Source: Leucobacter tardus (GTDB lineage: Bacteria; Actinomycetota; Actinomycetes; Actinomycetales; Microbacteriaceae). From it: DNA of 64,000 nucleotides. Location: assembly GCF_017583045.1 (NCBI RefSeq), contig NZ_JAGFBF010000004.1:248001-312000 (forward strand). The letters are read 5' to 3'. Position numbers and translations under genes: made by a program. Within the stretch, counting starts at the first letter, position 1; the number at the start of each line of letters is the position of its first letter. Shown here piece by piece: positions 8,742 through 17,862 of the stretch. The notes beneath the pieces were generated by a model, which was given only the letters and a program-made list of their open reading frames with translations, was not told where the DNA came from and did not search any database.

Positions 8742-9357
8742 GCGCAGCGTAGCGGGTCTCCGTGTCGGCGGCCAGCGCCTCTGCCGCGGCCTTGTCGGGG
8801 CCCGATCCCGAGACGACGACGGCCCGCCGGAAGTAGTCGAGCTCGCGGATCGACTCGGCGATATCGGTGAGCGCCCGATGATCCCCGCGCTTCTCGGGGG
8901 CGCCGAAGAACGCAGCGGGGAACCAGCGACGCGACAGTTCCTTCAGCGTCGACACGTCGATGCTGCGATAGTGCAGGCGCTCCTCGAGCGTCGGGAGGTA
9001 TTTGGCCATGAAGCGGCGATCCATGCCGATGGTGTTGCCGGCGACGAGCGGGCGACGCCCCGCAGTGACCAGCCCATCGAGGTACGCGATGACCTGCCGT
9101 TCGGCGTCGGCGAGGGAGGCGCCCCCGGCGATGCGTTCGAGCAGACCGGACTTCGTATGCATCTCGCGCACGAAGTCGCCCATGTGATCGAGGGCGGCCT
9201 GACCGGGGTTGATCACGATCTCGAACCCCTCATGCAGGGGCTGGAGGTCGAAGTCGGTGACGATGACGGCGATCTCGCAGAGACCGTCGAGGTCGGGGTC
9301 GAGTCCGGTCATCTCGCAGTCGATCCAGACGATCTGCTCTGCGGGGGCGTTCGACAC
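8707..9357 (-). CDS. orn: Oligoribonuclease
   Basis: 216-residue DEDDh 3'-to-5' exonuclease that degrades 2-5 nt nanoRNA, including pGpG. Catalytic motifs: WIDCEMTGLD (D, E), the middle Asp in VAGNTIGMDRRFM, and the final H-D in KRGDHRALTDIAESI. GTG at 9357 chosen: GAGGAG lies five bases upstream and the reading frame further upstream is Arg/Gly low-complexity from the C-rich tract. The tail beyond the catalytic core is slightly longer than in E. coli Orn. Convergent with mrpE and overlapping it at the 3' end. Confidence 0.93.
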   Translation of the reverse strand: MSNAPAEQIVWIDCEMTGLDPDLDGLCEIAVIVTDFDLQPLHEGFEIVINPGQAALDHMGDFVREMHTKSGLLERIAGGASLADAERQVIAYLDGLVTAGRRPLVAGNTIGMDRRFMAKYLPTLEERLHYRSIDVSTLKELSRRWFPAAFFGAPEKRGDHRALTDIAESIRELDYFRRAVVVSGSGPDKAAAEALAADTETRYAALIREAPADPRP

Positions 9358-9460
9358 GGTGACTCCTCGGGGTCGGCGGCGCGTGCCGGGTGCGGCACCC
9401 GCCCAGTCTACGCGCGGCTGGAGCCCGGGATCCGCGCGGGCGCGGCACCCACCCGCTCTC

Positions 9461-9546
9461 TCGCCCCTCTCTCGCCCCTCCCGCGCCCCTCCCGCGCCCC
9501 CGCCCGCCCCACCCGCCCGCCCGCCCCGCCCGCCCCGCCCGCGCCA
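9461..9546. repeat. C-rich low-complexity tract with 11-bp tandem repeats
   Basis: Lies in the 332-base gap between the ABC ATPase gene and orn. Four 11-base units start at 9461, 9472, 9483 and 9494 (consensus TCGCCCCTCCC), followed by CCCGCCC-type repeats to about 9546. The minus strand, which is the sense strand for the flanking genes, reads GGGCGGGCGGGTGGGG, four G-runs with one-base loops, a classic G-quadruplex pattern about 150 bases upstream of the orn start. No gene is seen in this gap. Confidence 0.8.
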
Positions 9547-9556
9547 GAGCCTTCGC

Positions 9557-9613
9557 CGAGATTGCAGTTCTGCTGGGTTCAGGGTGTGCGAAGCCCGACT
9601 TCGCGCAATCTCG
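9557..9613. other. Nested inverted repeat
   Basis: Outer arms CGAGATTGC (9557-9565) and GCAATCTCG (9605-9613) are perfect complements; an inner hairpin GCGAAG (9588-9593) / CTTCGC (9599-9604) has a five-base loop. Sits downstream of the ABC ATPase stop (9690) on the minus strand, so it could be a factor-dependent terminator or RNA-processing element; there is no T-run. Function not known. Confidence 0.5.
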
Positions 9614-9689
9614 ACGCGGCGGCGGCGCACGGCGGCGGCGCGCGGCGCGGAGCGGGTTCGGGCGCACCCGGGGGCGAGCAAGAGCACCC

Positions 9690-11210
9690 CTACGCCGGGA
9701 GGAGCCTTCCACCCTCGAGGCGCAGCACGCGATCGCTGACGTGCGCGATCACGTCGGGGTCGTGCGAGACGAAGAGGTGACCGGTACCGCGGGTTCGCTG
9801 CAGGTCGTCGAGCAGGTCGAGCACTCTGGCCTGCACGGTCACGTCGAGTGCCGACACCGGTTCGTCGAGGAGGAGGAGGTCGGGGTCGCGGGCGAGTGCG
9901 CGGGCGATGGCGAGGCGTTGACGCTGGCCTCCCGAGAGCTCCGCGGCGGGTCGAGCCAGGAGCTCGGGTGCGAGTCCCACCTCTGCGGCGAGTGCGTGGG
10001 CGCGCGCGGGTCGGGCGGCGCGTGGCATCCCGGCTGCGCGCAGCGCGTCCCGCAGTACGATGTCGCCCCGTGCCCCGGTGGGGAAGGAGTCGAGAGGATC
10101 CTGCGGGACGAACGCCACCCGTCGACGCATGGCGCGCCGCTGCGACGGGGTCGCTCCGCGTCGTTCGACGCCGCCGATGAGGACGGCTCCCGAGTCCGGG
10201 GGGAGCAGTCCGAGTGCGGCGCGCAGCAGCGTGGTCTTTCCCGACCCGGATTCTCCGACGAGTCCGACGGTTTCGCGAGCGCGGACGTCGAGTGACGCTT
10301 CGGCGAGCACGGGCCGAGCCTGTCCGGTGCCACGCACGGGGTACGCGACGGAGACGTCGGTAAGGCGCAACAGCTCCTCCCCGCGTTCGGGCGGCACGTC
10401 GACCGCGCCCGATGCGGAGGTGAGCCTGGTGCCCCTGGGTACTCCTCGTGGGGAGGCGGCGATGAGTTCGCGGGTGAACGGGTGCTGCGGGTGCCGCAGC
10501 ACCTCGGCGGGAGCACCCGACTCGATGATGCTCCCGTGCCGCATCACGTGCACGATATCGGCGATATCGGTGACGCTGGTGAGATCGTGGGTGATGAGGA
10601 CGACCCCGGCGCCGGCGTCGGCGCGAGCCCGGAGCTCGCGGAGGACCCGTCCGCGGTGTTCGGCGTCGAGCGCCGTCGTGGGTTCGTCGGCGACGATGAG
10701 TTCGGGATCCGCGATCATCGCCGATGCCACGAGCGCGCGCTGGCGCAAACCTCCCGAGAGTTCGTCGCTGCGCAGGCGCAGCCGCGTCTCCGGCTCAGGC
10801 ATGCCGGCCGAGGCGAGCGCGCTGACCACGCGCGCTCGGCGGTCGGCGGCGGGGACCCCGTGCAGGCGGAGGGCGTCGCCGACCTCGTGCTCGACGCGGC
10901 GCAACGGATCGAGGCCGCCGAGTGCGTCCTGGGGCACGAGGCCCGTGAATGCCCCGCGGATCGCGTTCCAGCTGCGCGACGCATCTGCGGGGGCTGGGCG
11001 CCCCCAGATCTCGTGCATCGCGACCTCGGCCCGCGCCGTCGGCGGCAGCAGGCCGAGCAGCGCCCTGGCGGTGAGAGTCTTGCCCGATCCGGACTCGCCG
11101 ACGAGCGCGACGCAGGCGCCCGATTCGACGGTGAGCGAGACACGGTCGACCGCGGTCTGCCCCGTCGTGGGGAAGCGCACCGTGAGTTCGGTGAGGCGCG
11201 CGGCGATCAT
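9690..11210 (-). CDS. Fused peptide/nickel ABC transporter ATPase (DppD-DppF type)
   Basis: 506 residues with two complete ABC domains in one chain. First domain: Walker A GESGSGKT, signature LSGGLRQRA, Walker B ELIVADEP. Second domain: Walker A GESGSGKT, signature LSGGQRQRLAIARAL, Walker B LLLLDEPVSALDVT. This replaces the separate D and F subunits. ATG at 11210 overlaps the permease stop by four bases. Last gene of the importer operon; it energises uptake together with the two permeases and the lipoprotein upstream. Confidence 0.9.
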   Translation of the reverse strand: MIAARLTELTVRFPTTGQTAVDRVSLTVESGACVALVGESGSGKTLTARALLGLLPPTARAEVAMHEIWGRPAPADASRSWNAIRGAFTGLVPQDALGGLDPLRRVEHEVGDALRLHGVPAADRRARVVSALASAGMPEPETRLRLRSDELSGGLRQRALVASAMIADPELIVADEPTTALDAEHRGRVLRELRARADAGAGVVLITHDLTSVTDIADIVHVMRHGSIIESGAPAEVLRHPQHPFTRELIAASPRGVPRGTRLTSASGAVDVPPERGEELLRLTDVSVAYPVRGTGQARPVLAEASLDVRARETVGLVGESGSGKTTLLRAALGLLPPDSGAVLIGGVERRGATPSQRRAMRRRVAFVPQDPLDSFPTGARGDIVLRDALRAAGMPRAARPARAHALAAEVGLAPELLARPAAELSGGQRQRLAIARALARDPDLLLLDEPVSALDVTVQARVLDLLDDLQRTRGTGHLFVSHDPDVIAHVSDRVLRLEGGRLLPA

Positions 11211-12055
11211 GCGAACCTCCCGCGACGCTCGAGTGACCGTCCGATCGCGGTCGTGGTGAGTCCGACGAGCAGGATCATCGAGCCGGGGAACACCGTCATC
11301 CACCATGCCTGGGTCAGGTACGGCCGCCCGGCGTTGAGCATGGCGCCCCACTCGGGAGCCGGCGGGGGTGCTCCGAGTCCGAGGAAGCCGAGCGCGGCCG
11401 CGAGGATCACCGCGTGTCCGACGCCGAGCGTCGCGAGCACGAGCACGGGGCGCAGCGCTTCGGGGAGGACGAGCAGCGACCAGATTCTCGGCCCGCGATC
11501 GCCCTGCAGCCTGGCCGCCTCCACAGCGCCTGAGGTGAGGGCTCGGCGCACCCCTCCGCGGACCATGCGCGCGTACCCGGGTGCCGTGGAGATCGTGACG
11601 GCGATCACGATGGACGCGAGTCCCGGCCCGCGCACGGCGATCACGAGCAGTGCCAGCAGCAGCCCGGGGAAGGCGAACAGTGCTTCGATGAGCCGGTCGG
11701 CGGCGAGCCGGATCGGGGCCGCCCATCGGCTCCGCGACCCGCCGGCGACCGCGCCGAGCGCGACGCCGAACACGAGGCCGGTCAGCGTGGCGACCAGACC
11801 GATCGTCAAGGATTCGCGTGCCCCGAAGATGACACGACTGAGGATGTCACGGCCGGAGTCGTCGGTGCCGAACGGGTGTGTCGCGTTCGGTGCTTGGAAC
11901 GACTCGGCGGGGGAGACGGCGAGCGGTGGATGGGGCGCGAGCCACTGCGGAAGCACCGCACAGGCGACGAGCAGCACGGCCACGACGACGGCACCGATCT
12001 CGAGCGGCGACAGCGTCACGCGGCGAAAGGCGGCCTTCTGGTGCACGCTAGACAT
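11207..12055 (-). CDS. ABC transporter permease, DppC/OppC type
   Basis: 282 residues, N-terminal helix then HPFGTDDSGRDILSRVIFGAR, the conserved DppC-type motif, and a typical EAA loop around GAVEAARLQGDRGPRI. About six membrane segments. Overlaps the DppB-type permease start region and the ATPase gene, so the operon is tightly coupled. The family imports di/oligopeptides, nickel or other small solutes; the substrate cannot be told from this sequence. Confidence 0.9.
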   Translation of the reverse strand: MSSVHQKAAFRRVTLSPLEIGAVVVAVLLVACAVLPQWLAPHPPLAVSPAESFQAPNATHPFGTDDSGRDILSRVIFGARESLTIGLVATLTGLVFGVALGAVAGGSRSRWAAPIRLAADRLIEALFAFPGLLLALLVIAVRGPGLASIVIAVTISTAPGYARMVRGGVRRALTSGAVEAARLQGDRGPRIWSLLVLPEALRPVLVLATLGVGHAVILAAALGFLGLGAPPPAPEWGAMLNAGRPYLTQAWWMTVFPGSMILLVGLTTTAIGRSLERRGRFA

Positions 12056-13019
12056 GCGAGACCACCGCCTCGAGCCGCGCCTCGGTGCGCGGATCGACGC
12101 GCGCGATGACGAGGTCCGTCACGAGGGTGACGAGCACGTAGGCGAGGGCGGCGAAGAGGACGACGCCGAGCACCACGGGCACGTCGCGCGAGAGCACCGC
12201 GGTGACGAGCGTGCGTCCGAGTCCCGGTCGCGCGAAGATCACCTCGATCACGGCGGCACCGCTGAGGAGCGAGCCGAGCGCCCACCCGGTGAGGTTCAGT
12301 CCCGGCACGGCCGCGTGCCTGAGCACGTGCCGCACCCGCACGCCGAACTCCGTCTCGCCGCGCGCGCGAGCGCTGTCGATGAACGGTGCGCGCAGCGCAT
12401 CGTCTGCACCGGTGCGGCAGACCTGGGCGAGGAACCCGGCCGTCGGGATCGCGAGTGCGAGCGCGGGGAGGACGATACCGTCGACGCCGCCGGTGCTGAC
12501 CGGGGGCAGCCAGCCCAGCACGCTCGCGAAGAGGAGCACGAGGAGGCTCGCGAGCCAGAAGTTCGGCATGGCGGCCGATACCAGGTCGAGTGCGCCGGCG
12601 ACCGCACGTGCGAGGCGCGACCGCCCGCTCGCGATGACGACGCTGACGAGTGCCAGGATCCAGGCGAACAGCAGCGCCGCGCCCGCGAGCACGAGGGTGG
12701 GTCCGGCGGCGGCTCCGATCACCCGGGTGACCGGGAGCCCCTGTGCGTAGGAGGTCCCGAAGTCGAAGACGGCGATGCGGGCGAGGAAGTCGACGTACTG
12801 CACGGGCACTGGTCGGTCGAGTCCGAACTCGGCTCGGGCCGCCTCCAGTGCCTCGGCGCTCGCCTGACTTCCCGGTCCGCCGAGGGCGGCCTCGGCCGGA
12901 TCACCGGGGATGAACTGGAGTGCGACGAACGCCAGGCTCGCGACGACGAACAACACGACGAGGCTCCCGCCGCAGCGCGCGAGCGCGCGGAGGAGCCGGC
13001 GTCTGCCGTTCGCCGTCAT
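12048..13019 (-). CDS. ABC transporter permease, DppB/OppB type
   Basis: 323 residues. N-terminal helix followed by FIPGDPAEAALGG, the extracellular loop LDRPVPVQYVDFLARI, and the EAA-type loop ARGETEFGVRVRHVLRHAAVPG typical of DppB. Overlaps the downstream DppC-type gene by eight bases. Begins 13 bases after the stop of the solute-binding lipoprotein. Confidence 0.9.
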   Translation of the reverse strand: MTANGRRRLLRALARCGGSLVVLFVVASLAFVALQFIPGDPAEAALGGPGSQASAEALEAARAEFGLDRPVPVQYVDFLARIAVFDFGTSYAQGLPVTRVIGAAAGPTLVLAGAALLFAWILALVSVVIASGRSRLARAVAGALDLVSAAMPNFWLASLLVLLFASVLGWLPPVSTGGVDGIVLPALALAIPTAGFLAQVCRTGADDALRAPFIDSARARGETEFGVRVRHVLRHAAVPGLNLTGWALGSLLSGAAVIEVIFARPGLGRTLVTAVLSRDVPVVLGVVLFAALAYVLVTLVTDLVIARVDPRTEARLEAVVSHV

Positions 13020-13032
13020 ACGCCGCGCGCGC

Positions 13033-14676
13033 TCAGGCCCCGGCGACCACGTCGGCGAGCCACGGGGTGCTCACCGTCGGGAGCGCGCGGAAGCCCTCGA
13101 GATCGCTGCGGTACAGGAAGTGGTTCTGCTGGTCGTAGAGGGGCAGGATGACCTGCAGCTCGGCGATCCGCTCCTGCGCGGCCGTGGTGGCGGTCGCTCG
13201 CGCCTCGGGATTCATTTCGGATCCGACGGAGTCGAGCAGTGCGTCGAGTTCGGGGTCGCTGATCTGCGCCGCGTTCGCGAAGTAGCCGCTCGGCGCCGGC
13301 TCGATCGCGTCGGAGTGGTACAGGAACCTCAGGACGTCGGGGCCGATCTTGGTGTACGGGGCGCTGACGAGTTCGTACTCGTGCTGCGCGAGCGCCTCGT
13401 ACCAGCTCGACAGGTCGAGCAGGCTGATCTGCACCTCGAAGCCGGCCTCGGCGGCGTTCGCCTGGAGCTGCTCGAAGAGGGCCTGTTCGGCGGGGACGGA
13501 CTGGTTGGTGCTCACGGGGAATCGCAGGGTGAGGCGCTCGCCGTCCTTCGTGCGGATGCCGTCGCTGTCGCGCTCGTCCCACCCGGCCTCGTCGAGCAGT
13601 TCGCCGGCGCGGTCCTGGTCGAAGACGTAGCTGTCGGGCGATTGCTGCACGAGCGGCTCCGCGCTCGACATAGCTGAGGTCGACCGCTCGGCGGTGTCCT
13701 CGAAGAGCGACGAGACCGCCGAGTCGACGTCGACCGCCGAGATGAAGGCCTCGCGCACCCGGATGTCGTCGAACGGCGCCTGTCCGGAGTTCAGCTCGAT
13801 GCGGTTGCTCGCCCCGGGCCGCGGAGCGTCGAGATGGTCGAGATCCTCCGACGCCTCGGCGGCGGTGATCTGATCGGGCAGCGGGTTGTCGATGATGTCG
13901 ACCTGGCCGCTCTCGAGCGCCGAGTACCGTGCCGTGGAGTCAGGGATGAACCGCCAGGTGAGTGACGCCACTGCGTTCTCGGGCGGCAGGTCCTCGCCGC
14001 CCGGGGGCGTGGCGTACTCGGGGTTGCGGCTCAGCTCGATGCGATCCTGCTTCACCCACTCATCGACGACGTACGGCCCGCTGCCGATGGGGGCGAGGCA
14101 GTTCTCATCGCTGCCGCGCTCGATGCCCGCCGGCGACTGGATCGAGACCCAGACCTGGGCGAGCGACTCGAGCAGGGCCGCGTCCGGGCGCACCATGGTG
14201 AAGCGGGCGTGGGTGGCGTCGACCACCTCCACCTCGTCGATCTGCTGGACCGCGAGGTAGCCGGTCGACGAACCCGTCTCGGGATCCTGCAGGTGTTCGA
14301 TATTGGCTTTGATGGCCGCGGCGTCGACGGGGGTGCCGTCGCTGAACTGCGCGTCGGCGTCGAGCGTGAAGTCCCACGTCATCCCGTCGTCGCTCACCTC
14401 CCAGTCGGTGGCGAGCCAGGGGACGATCTCGCCGTCATCGTTGCGCGAGACCATCGACTCGAGCACCTGGGTCGCGAGCAGGGCCTGCGGGTAGTTGCCG
14501 CCGACGTGGGGGTCGAGGCAGGTAGGTTCGGCGTCGCCCGAAGCGTAGACGAGGGTGTCGCGGGGTCCGTCGCCCCCCGACGAGCACGCGGCGAGCGGCG
14601 CGACGAGGGCAACGCCGGCGAGCGATGCGATGCCCACGCGGGAGGCGCGGGCGGACAGACGGGTGCGACGTGACAT
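13033..14676 (-). CDS. Peptide/nickel ABC transporter solute-binding lipoprotein
   Basis: 547 residues, family 5 extracellular solute-binding protein. Signal peptide with lipobox LAAC (LVAPLAACSSGG); the mature protein is anchored by the lipidated Cys. LDPHVGGNYPQALLATQVLE and the GSGPYVVDEW region are characteristic of SBP_bac_5. ATG at 14676 chosen since it places the Arg-rich n-region directly ahead of the hydrophobic core and AGGAG precedes it. First gene of the four-gene importer operon, divergent from def across 143 bases. Confidence 0.92.
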   Translation of the reverse strand: MSRRTRLSARASRVGIASLAGVALVAPLAACSSGGDGPRDTLVYASGDAEPTCLDPHVGGNYPQALLATQVLESMVSRNDDGEIVPWLATDWEVSDDGMTWDFTLDADAQFSDGTPVDAAAIKANIEHLQDPETGSSTGYLAVQQIDEVEVVDATHARFTMVRPDAALLESLAQVWVSIQSPAGIERGSDENCLAPIGSGPYVVDEWVKQDRIELSRNPEYATPPGGEDLPPENAVASLTWRFIPDSTARYSALESGQVDIIDNPLPDQITAAEASEDLDHLDAPRPGASNRIELNSGQAPFDDIRVREAFISAVDVDSAVSSLFEDTAERSTSAMSSAEPLVQQSPDSYVFDQDRAGELLDEAGWDERDSDGIRTKDGERLTLRFPVSTNQSVPAEQALFEQLQANAAEAGFEVQISLLDLSSWYEALAQHEYELVSAPYTKIGPDVLRFLYHSDAIEPAPSGYFANAAQISDPELDALLDSVGSEMNPEARATATTAAQERIAELQVILPLYDQQNHFLYRSDLEGFRALPTVSTPWLADVVAGA

Positions 14677-14806
14677 GCGGATCGGGCTCCTGTGCTCCGG
14701 TGGGGCTCCTGCCGATCTATTCATGGACCGAGTGCAAGAACATGGCGCTGACCATCATCCCACATTCCGCGCCACGGGAGGAGCACGTGTCGGCTGGAGG
14801 GTGGAA

Positions 14807-14812
14807 TAGGCT
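14807..14812 (+). promoter_or_regulatory. Candidate -10 for leaderless def
   Basis: TAGGCT fits TANNNT and lies seven bases before the ATG; no purine-rich ribosome binding site intervenes. A convincing -35 is not seen, as usual for this group. Confidence 0.5.
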
Positions 14813-14819
14813 GGAACTC

Positions 14820-15383
14820 ATGTCAGTGCTCCCCATCACCATCTGCGGTGAACCCGTTCTGCACCGTCCAGCGGAAACCGTGACCGACTTCGGCGACGAC
14901 CTGCAGCAGCTCGTCGCCGACATGTTCGAGACGACGGTGGCGGCTCCGGGCGTCGGGCTGGCCGCGCCGCAGGTCGGGGTCGGCAAGCGCGTGTTCGTCT
15001 GGATCTACGAGGATCAGGATGAAGCCCCTGCCAGGGGAGTCGCCGTGAATCCCGTGCTGTGGGTCAGTCCGGCCGAACCGGGTCTCCCCGACGAGGAAGA
15101 CGTGGAAGGGTGCCTCTCGTTTCCGGGCGAGCGGTTCGCGTTGCGCCGGTCCGAGCGCGCTCTCCTGCGCGCGCAGGACGCGCAGGGCGAGCACTACGAG
15201 ATCGAGGCGACCGGGTGGTTCGCCCGTATCCTGCAGCACGAGGCCGACCACCTGGAGGGGCTGCTGTACGTCGACCGCCTCGTGCATCCGGAGAGCCGCG
15301 CCGCGCAGAAGGCGGAGCGGAAGAACGGTTGGGGGAAGCCGGGGCTCAGCTGGATGCCCGGCGTCGACGACCTCGAGGGCTGA
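14820..15383 (+). CDS. def: Peptide deformylase
   Basis: 187 residues. All three metal/active-site motifs present: GVGLAAPQVG, EGCLSFPGE (Cys ligand) and QHEADHLEGLLY (two His ligands and catalytic Glu). Removes formyl from nascent N-termini. A C-terminal extension (AAQKAERKNGWGKPGLSW) is common in actinobacterial Def. ATG at 14820 has no Shine-Dalgarno; TAGGCT lies seven bases upstream (14807-14812), consistent with a leaderless mRNA. Confidence 0.94.
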   Translation: MSVLPITICGEPVLHRPAETVTDFGDDLQQLVADMFETTVAAPGVGLAAPQVGVGKRVFVWIYEDQDEAPARGVAVNPVLWVSPAEPGLPDEEDVEGCLSFPGERFALRRSERALLRAQDAQGEHYEIEATGWFARILQHEADHLEGLLYVDRLVHPESRAAQKAERKNGWGKPGLSWMPGVDDLEG

Positions 15384-15389
15384 GTCCGG

Positions 15390-16607
15390 TCACGCTCCGT
15401 CGCCGCGGGGCAGGTGCCGCGAATCAGCGACGGACGACCAGGCGATGGCGGCGGCGAAGAGCAGCGCCGCGCTGATCCAGAAAGCCCATCCGAAGCCCGC
15501 GACATCGACGACGGCCCCGGCGAGCAGGGGGCCGATGACGCCGCCGAGATCGGACAGCATCGAGTAGCCCGCGACCGCGGACCCTCCGCGTCGCATACCG
15601 ACGACGTCCGCCAGCACCGCCTGCTGACCGGGGTTCGCGAGCGCAGAGCCCGCGCCGGCGACGAACATCGCGGCCGCGGCGAAGATGATCGACGGCGAGG
15701 CGGGGAAGAGGACGTAGGCGACCGCGGAGACCGCCATCCCGGTGATGAGGAGCGGCTTGCGCCCGACGGTGTCGTTCCATCGACCGGACGGGAAGATGAG
15801 GACCGCGTTCCCGGCGGCGTATGCGGCGAGCACCCACGCGGCCATTGCCGCGTCGCCCTGGTACGCCGCGGCGACGAACAGGGGCACGATCGAGATGCGC
15901 ACCCCGTAGGACGTCCAGCCGAACGCGAAGACCGAGCCGAGCAGGACCCGGTACTGGGGGACGGCGAGCGCGTCGCGCATGGTGAGCACGTGTCGGTCTT
16001 CGACCGTGCCGCCGATGCCGACGTAGGTCGACCGGCGCAGTGCGACCCAGACGACGAGCGCCGCGACGATGAGCGTGGCGAAATAGAAGACGAACGGGGC
16101 GCGCAGGCCGAAACTCGCGACGACCGCGCCGAAGACGGGCCCGATGAGGCTGCCGAGCAGGAACCCGGCCGCGTTGAGGCTGGCGACACGCCCGCGGGCG
16201 TGTACCGGGCTGACCTTGATGAGGAGCGCCGTCGCCGCCACCGTGAACATGATCGACCCGACACCGCCGACGCCCCTGAGAATCAGGAGCTGCGGGTAGT
16301 TGACCGCGAGCGCGCACGCGCCGGTCGATAGTGCCACGATGAGGATCCCGGCGGAGTACGTGCGCCGTTCGCCCATGCGCCCGAGGACCCACCCGGCGAG
16401 CGGTGCCGAGACGAGTCGCATGAGCGCGAAGGCGCTGACGATCGCCGAAGCGGCGAAGTTCGAGACGCCGAACGCCTGCGCGTACTGCGGGATCGCCGGA
16501 GCGACGACGCCGTATCCGAGCGCCACCGAGAAGCCGCCGGCGACGAGCGCCCAGACCTCGAACGGGAGTCGTGCGCGTTCGGTCGGGGGAGAGACGGATC
16601 GCGGCAC
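15390..16607 (-). CDS. MFS transporter (multidrug exporter-like)
   Basis: 405 residues with about twelve membrane segments. The MFS loop 2-3 motif is visible as GWVLGRMGERRTYSAG, and the helix 5 region LLGSLIGPVFGAVVASFG resembles drug/H+ antiporters. GTG at 16607, ten bases after the alr stop; TAGGAT ends six bases before it and overlaps the alr stop codon, so it may be co-transcribed or leaderless. Ends six bases from the convergent def gene. Substrate unknown. Confidence 0.85.
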   Translation of the reverse strand: MPRSVSPPTERARLPFEVWALVAGGFSVALGYGVVAPAIPQYAQAFGVSNFAASAIVSAFALMRLVSAPLAGWVLGRMGERRTYSAGILIVALSTGACALAVNYPQLLILRGVGGVGSIMFTVAATALLIKVSPVHARGRVASLNAAGFLLGSLIGPVFGAVVASFGLRAPFVFYFATLIVAALVVWVALRRSTYVGIGGTVEDRHVLTMRDALAVPQYRVLLGSVFAFGWTSYGVRISIVPLFVAAAYQGDAAMAAWVLAAYAAGNAVLIFPSGRWNDTVGRKPLLITGMAVSAVAYVLFPASPSIIFAAAAMFVAGAGSALANPGQQAVLADVVGMRRGGSAVAGYSMLSDLGGVIGPLLAGAVVDVAGFGWAFWISAALLFAAAIAWSSVADSRHLPRGDGA

Positions 16608-16616
16608 CCGTCGATC

Positions 16617-17762
16617 CTACTCCGGTGCGGCGACCCGGGGGACGCGTCGACCGACACCCGTCAGCACGTCGCGCTGGATCGTGTCCGCGGCGTCGGCCCA
16701 GGCTTCGGCGGAAGGGAGGCCGTGCGTCGGCTCGCCGAACAGCACCACTTCGTCGCCCACCGCGACGGGGGCGTCGCCGATGTCGACGACGAACTGGTCC
16801 ATCGCGATGCGCCCGACGACGGGGTGGGTGCGGCCGTCGATGTGCACCGTGGCCCGACCGGTCGCCTGCCGGGGAACGCCATCGGCGTACCCGAGCGGTA
16901 CGAGCGCGAGGGTCGTCTCGCGTTCGGTGCGGTAGAGATAGTCGTACGACACGCCGGTGCCCGGCCCGACGCGTTTCACGGAGGCGACGCTGCCGCGCAG
17001 GGTCATCGCCGCACGAAGTCCCAGCGCGGGCCCGTCGCGGTCGGGGAGCGGGCTGAATCCGTAGATGCCGAGACCGATCCTGACCGCGTCGTACCGGGAC
17101 TCCGGCAGTTCGAGCGCGGCCTGGGACGCGGCGATGTGCCGGATCCGCGGGCGGAGTCCGGATGCGGCGGCGACGTCGAGCGCCTGGTCGAAGCGCCGGA
17201 TCGCCGCGCGATCGTCGTCGAGCGTGGTGTTGGAGAGGTGGCTGAAGATGCCGACGATCTCGACACGACCGTCGGTCTCGAGCTCGGCGGCGCGTACGCA
17301 CGCCCGCTCCCACTCGCGCGCGGCGATTCCGTTCCGCGAGAGTCCGGTGTCCACCTTCAGGTGCACGCGGAGCGGTTCGTCACCCGGCGCTCCGTCGCCC
17401 GCGGCGTCGAGCTGCTCGACTGACGACAGGCCGACCTCGATGCGGTGCTCGCGCGCCCGCGCGAAGGTCTCGCCCGGAGCATGGAGCCACGCGATGATCG
17501 GGGCATCGATACCGGCACTCCGGAGCTCCACCGCCTCCGCGATATCGGCGACGCCGAGGTGCGAGGCGCCGCCCGCGAGCGCGCCGCGTGCGGCGAGGAT
17601 CGCGCCGTGCCCGTATCCGTCGGCCTTCACCACGGCGATCACGGGCACTCCGGTCAGGTCGACGAACTTCTGCGTATTCGCGGCGATCGCTGCAACGTCG
17701 ATGCGGGCTTCCCGGAACGGCGCGGGAGACGAGCCGCGGGATGAGCTGAGGGTCTCGGTCAT
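16617..17762 (-). CDS. alr: Alanine racemase
   Basis: 381 residues, fold-type III PLP enzyme making D-alanine for peptidoglycan. PLP-lysine motif AVVKADGYGHG near the N-terminus; catalytic tyrosine region around GVSYDYLYRTERET; LGYADGVPR is conserved. ATG at 17762 chosen since upstream in-frame codons run into Arg-rich sequence and conservation begins after ARIDVAAIAANTQ. Next upstream on the same strand is an alanine/sodium symporter, a sensible neighbour, though a strong stem separates them. Confidence 0.94.
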   Translation of the reverse strand: MTETLSSSRGSSPAPFREARIDVAAIAANTQKFVDLTGVPVIAVVKADGYGHGAILAARGALAGGASHLGVADIAEAVELRSAGIDAPIIAWLHAPGETFARAREHRIEVGLSSVEQLDAAGDGAPGDEPLRVHLKVDTGLSRNGIAAREWERACVRAAELETDGRVEIVGIFSHLSNTTLDDDRAAIRRFDQALDVAAASGLRPRIRHIAASQAALELPESRYDAVRIGLGIYGFSPLPDRDGPALGLRAAMTLRGSVASVKRVGPGTGVSYDYLYRTERETTLALVPLGYADGVPRQATGRATVHIDGRTHPVVGRIAMDQFVVDIGDAPVAVGDEVVLFGEPTHGLPSAEAWADAADTIQRDVLTGVGRRVPRVAAPE

Positions 17763-17805
17763 TCGGGCGGGCTCCTTGCTCGCGAGATTCGAAGCGGTCG
17801 CGGAC

Positions 17806-17850
17806 GCGAGCCCGCGACGCCCCCATTCTAGAGAGGTGTCGCGGGCTCGC
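17806..17850 (-). terminator. Stem-loop between symporter gene and alr
   Basis: Perfect 13-bp stem: GCGAGCCCGCGAC (17806-17818) and GTCGCGGGCTCGC (17838-17850), 19-base loop. It begins 13 bases after the symporter stop, so it probably ends or attenuates that transcript; no T-run follows on the minus strand. Confidence 0.65.
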
Positions 17851-17862
17851 ACCTGCGTCGCG

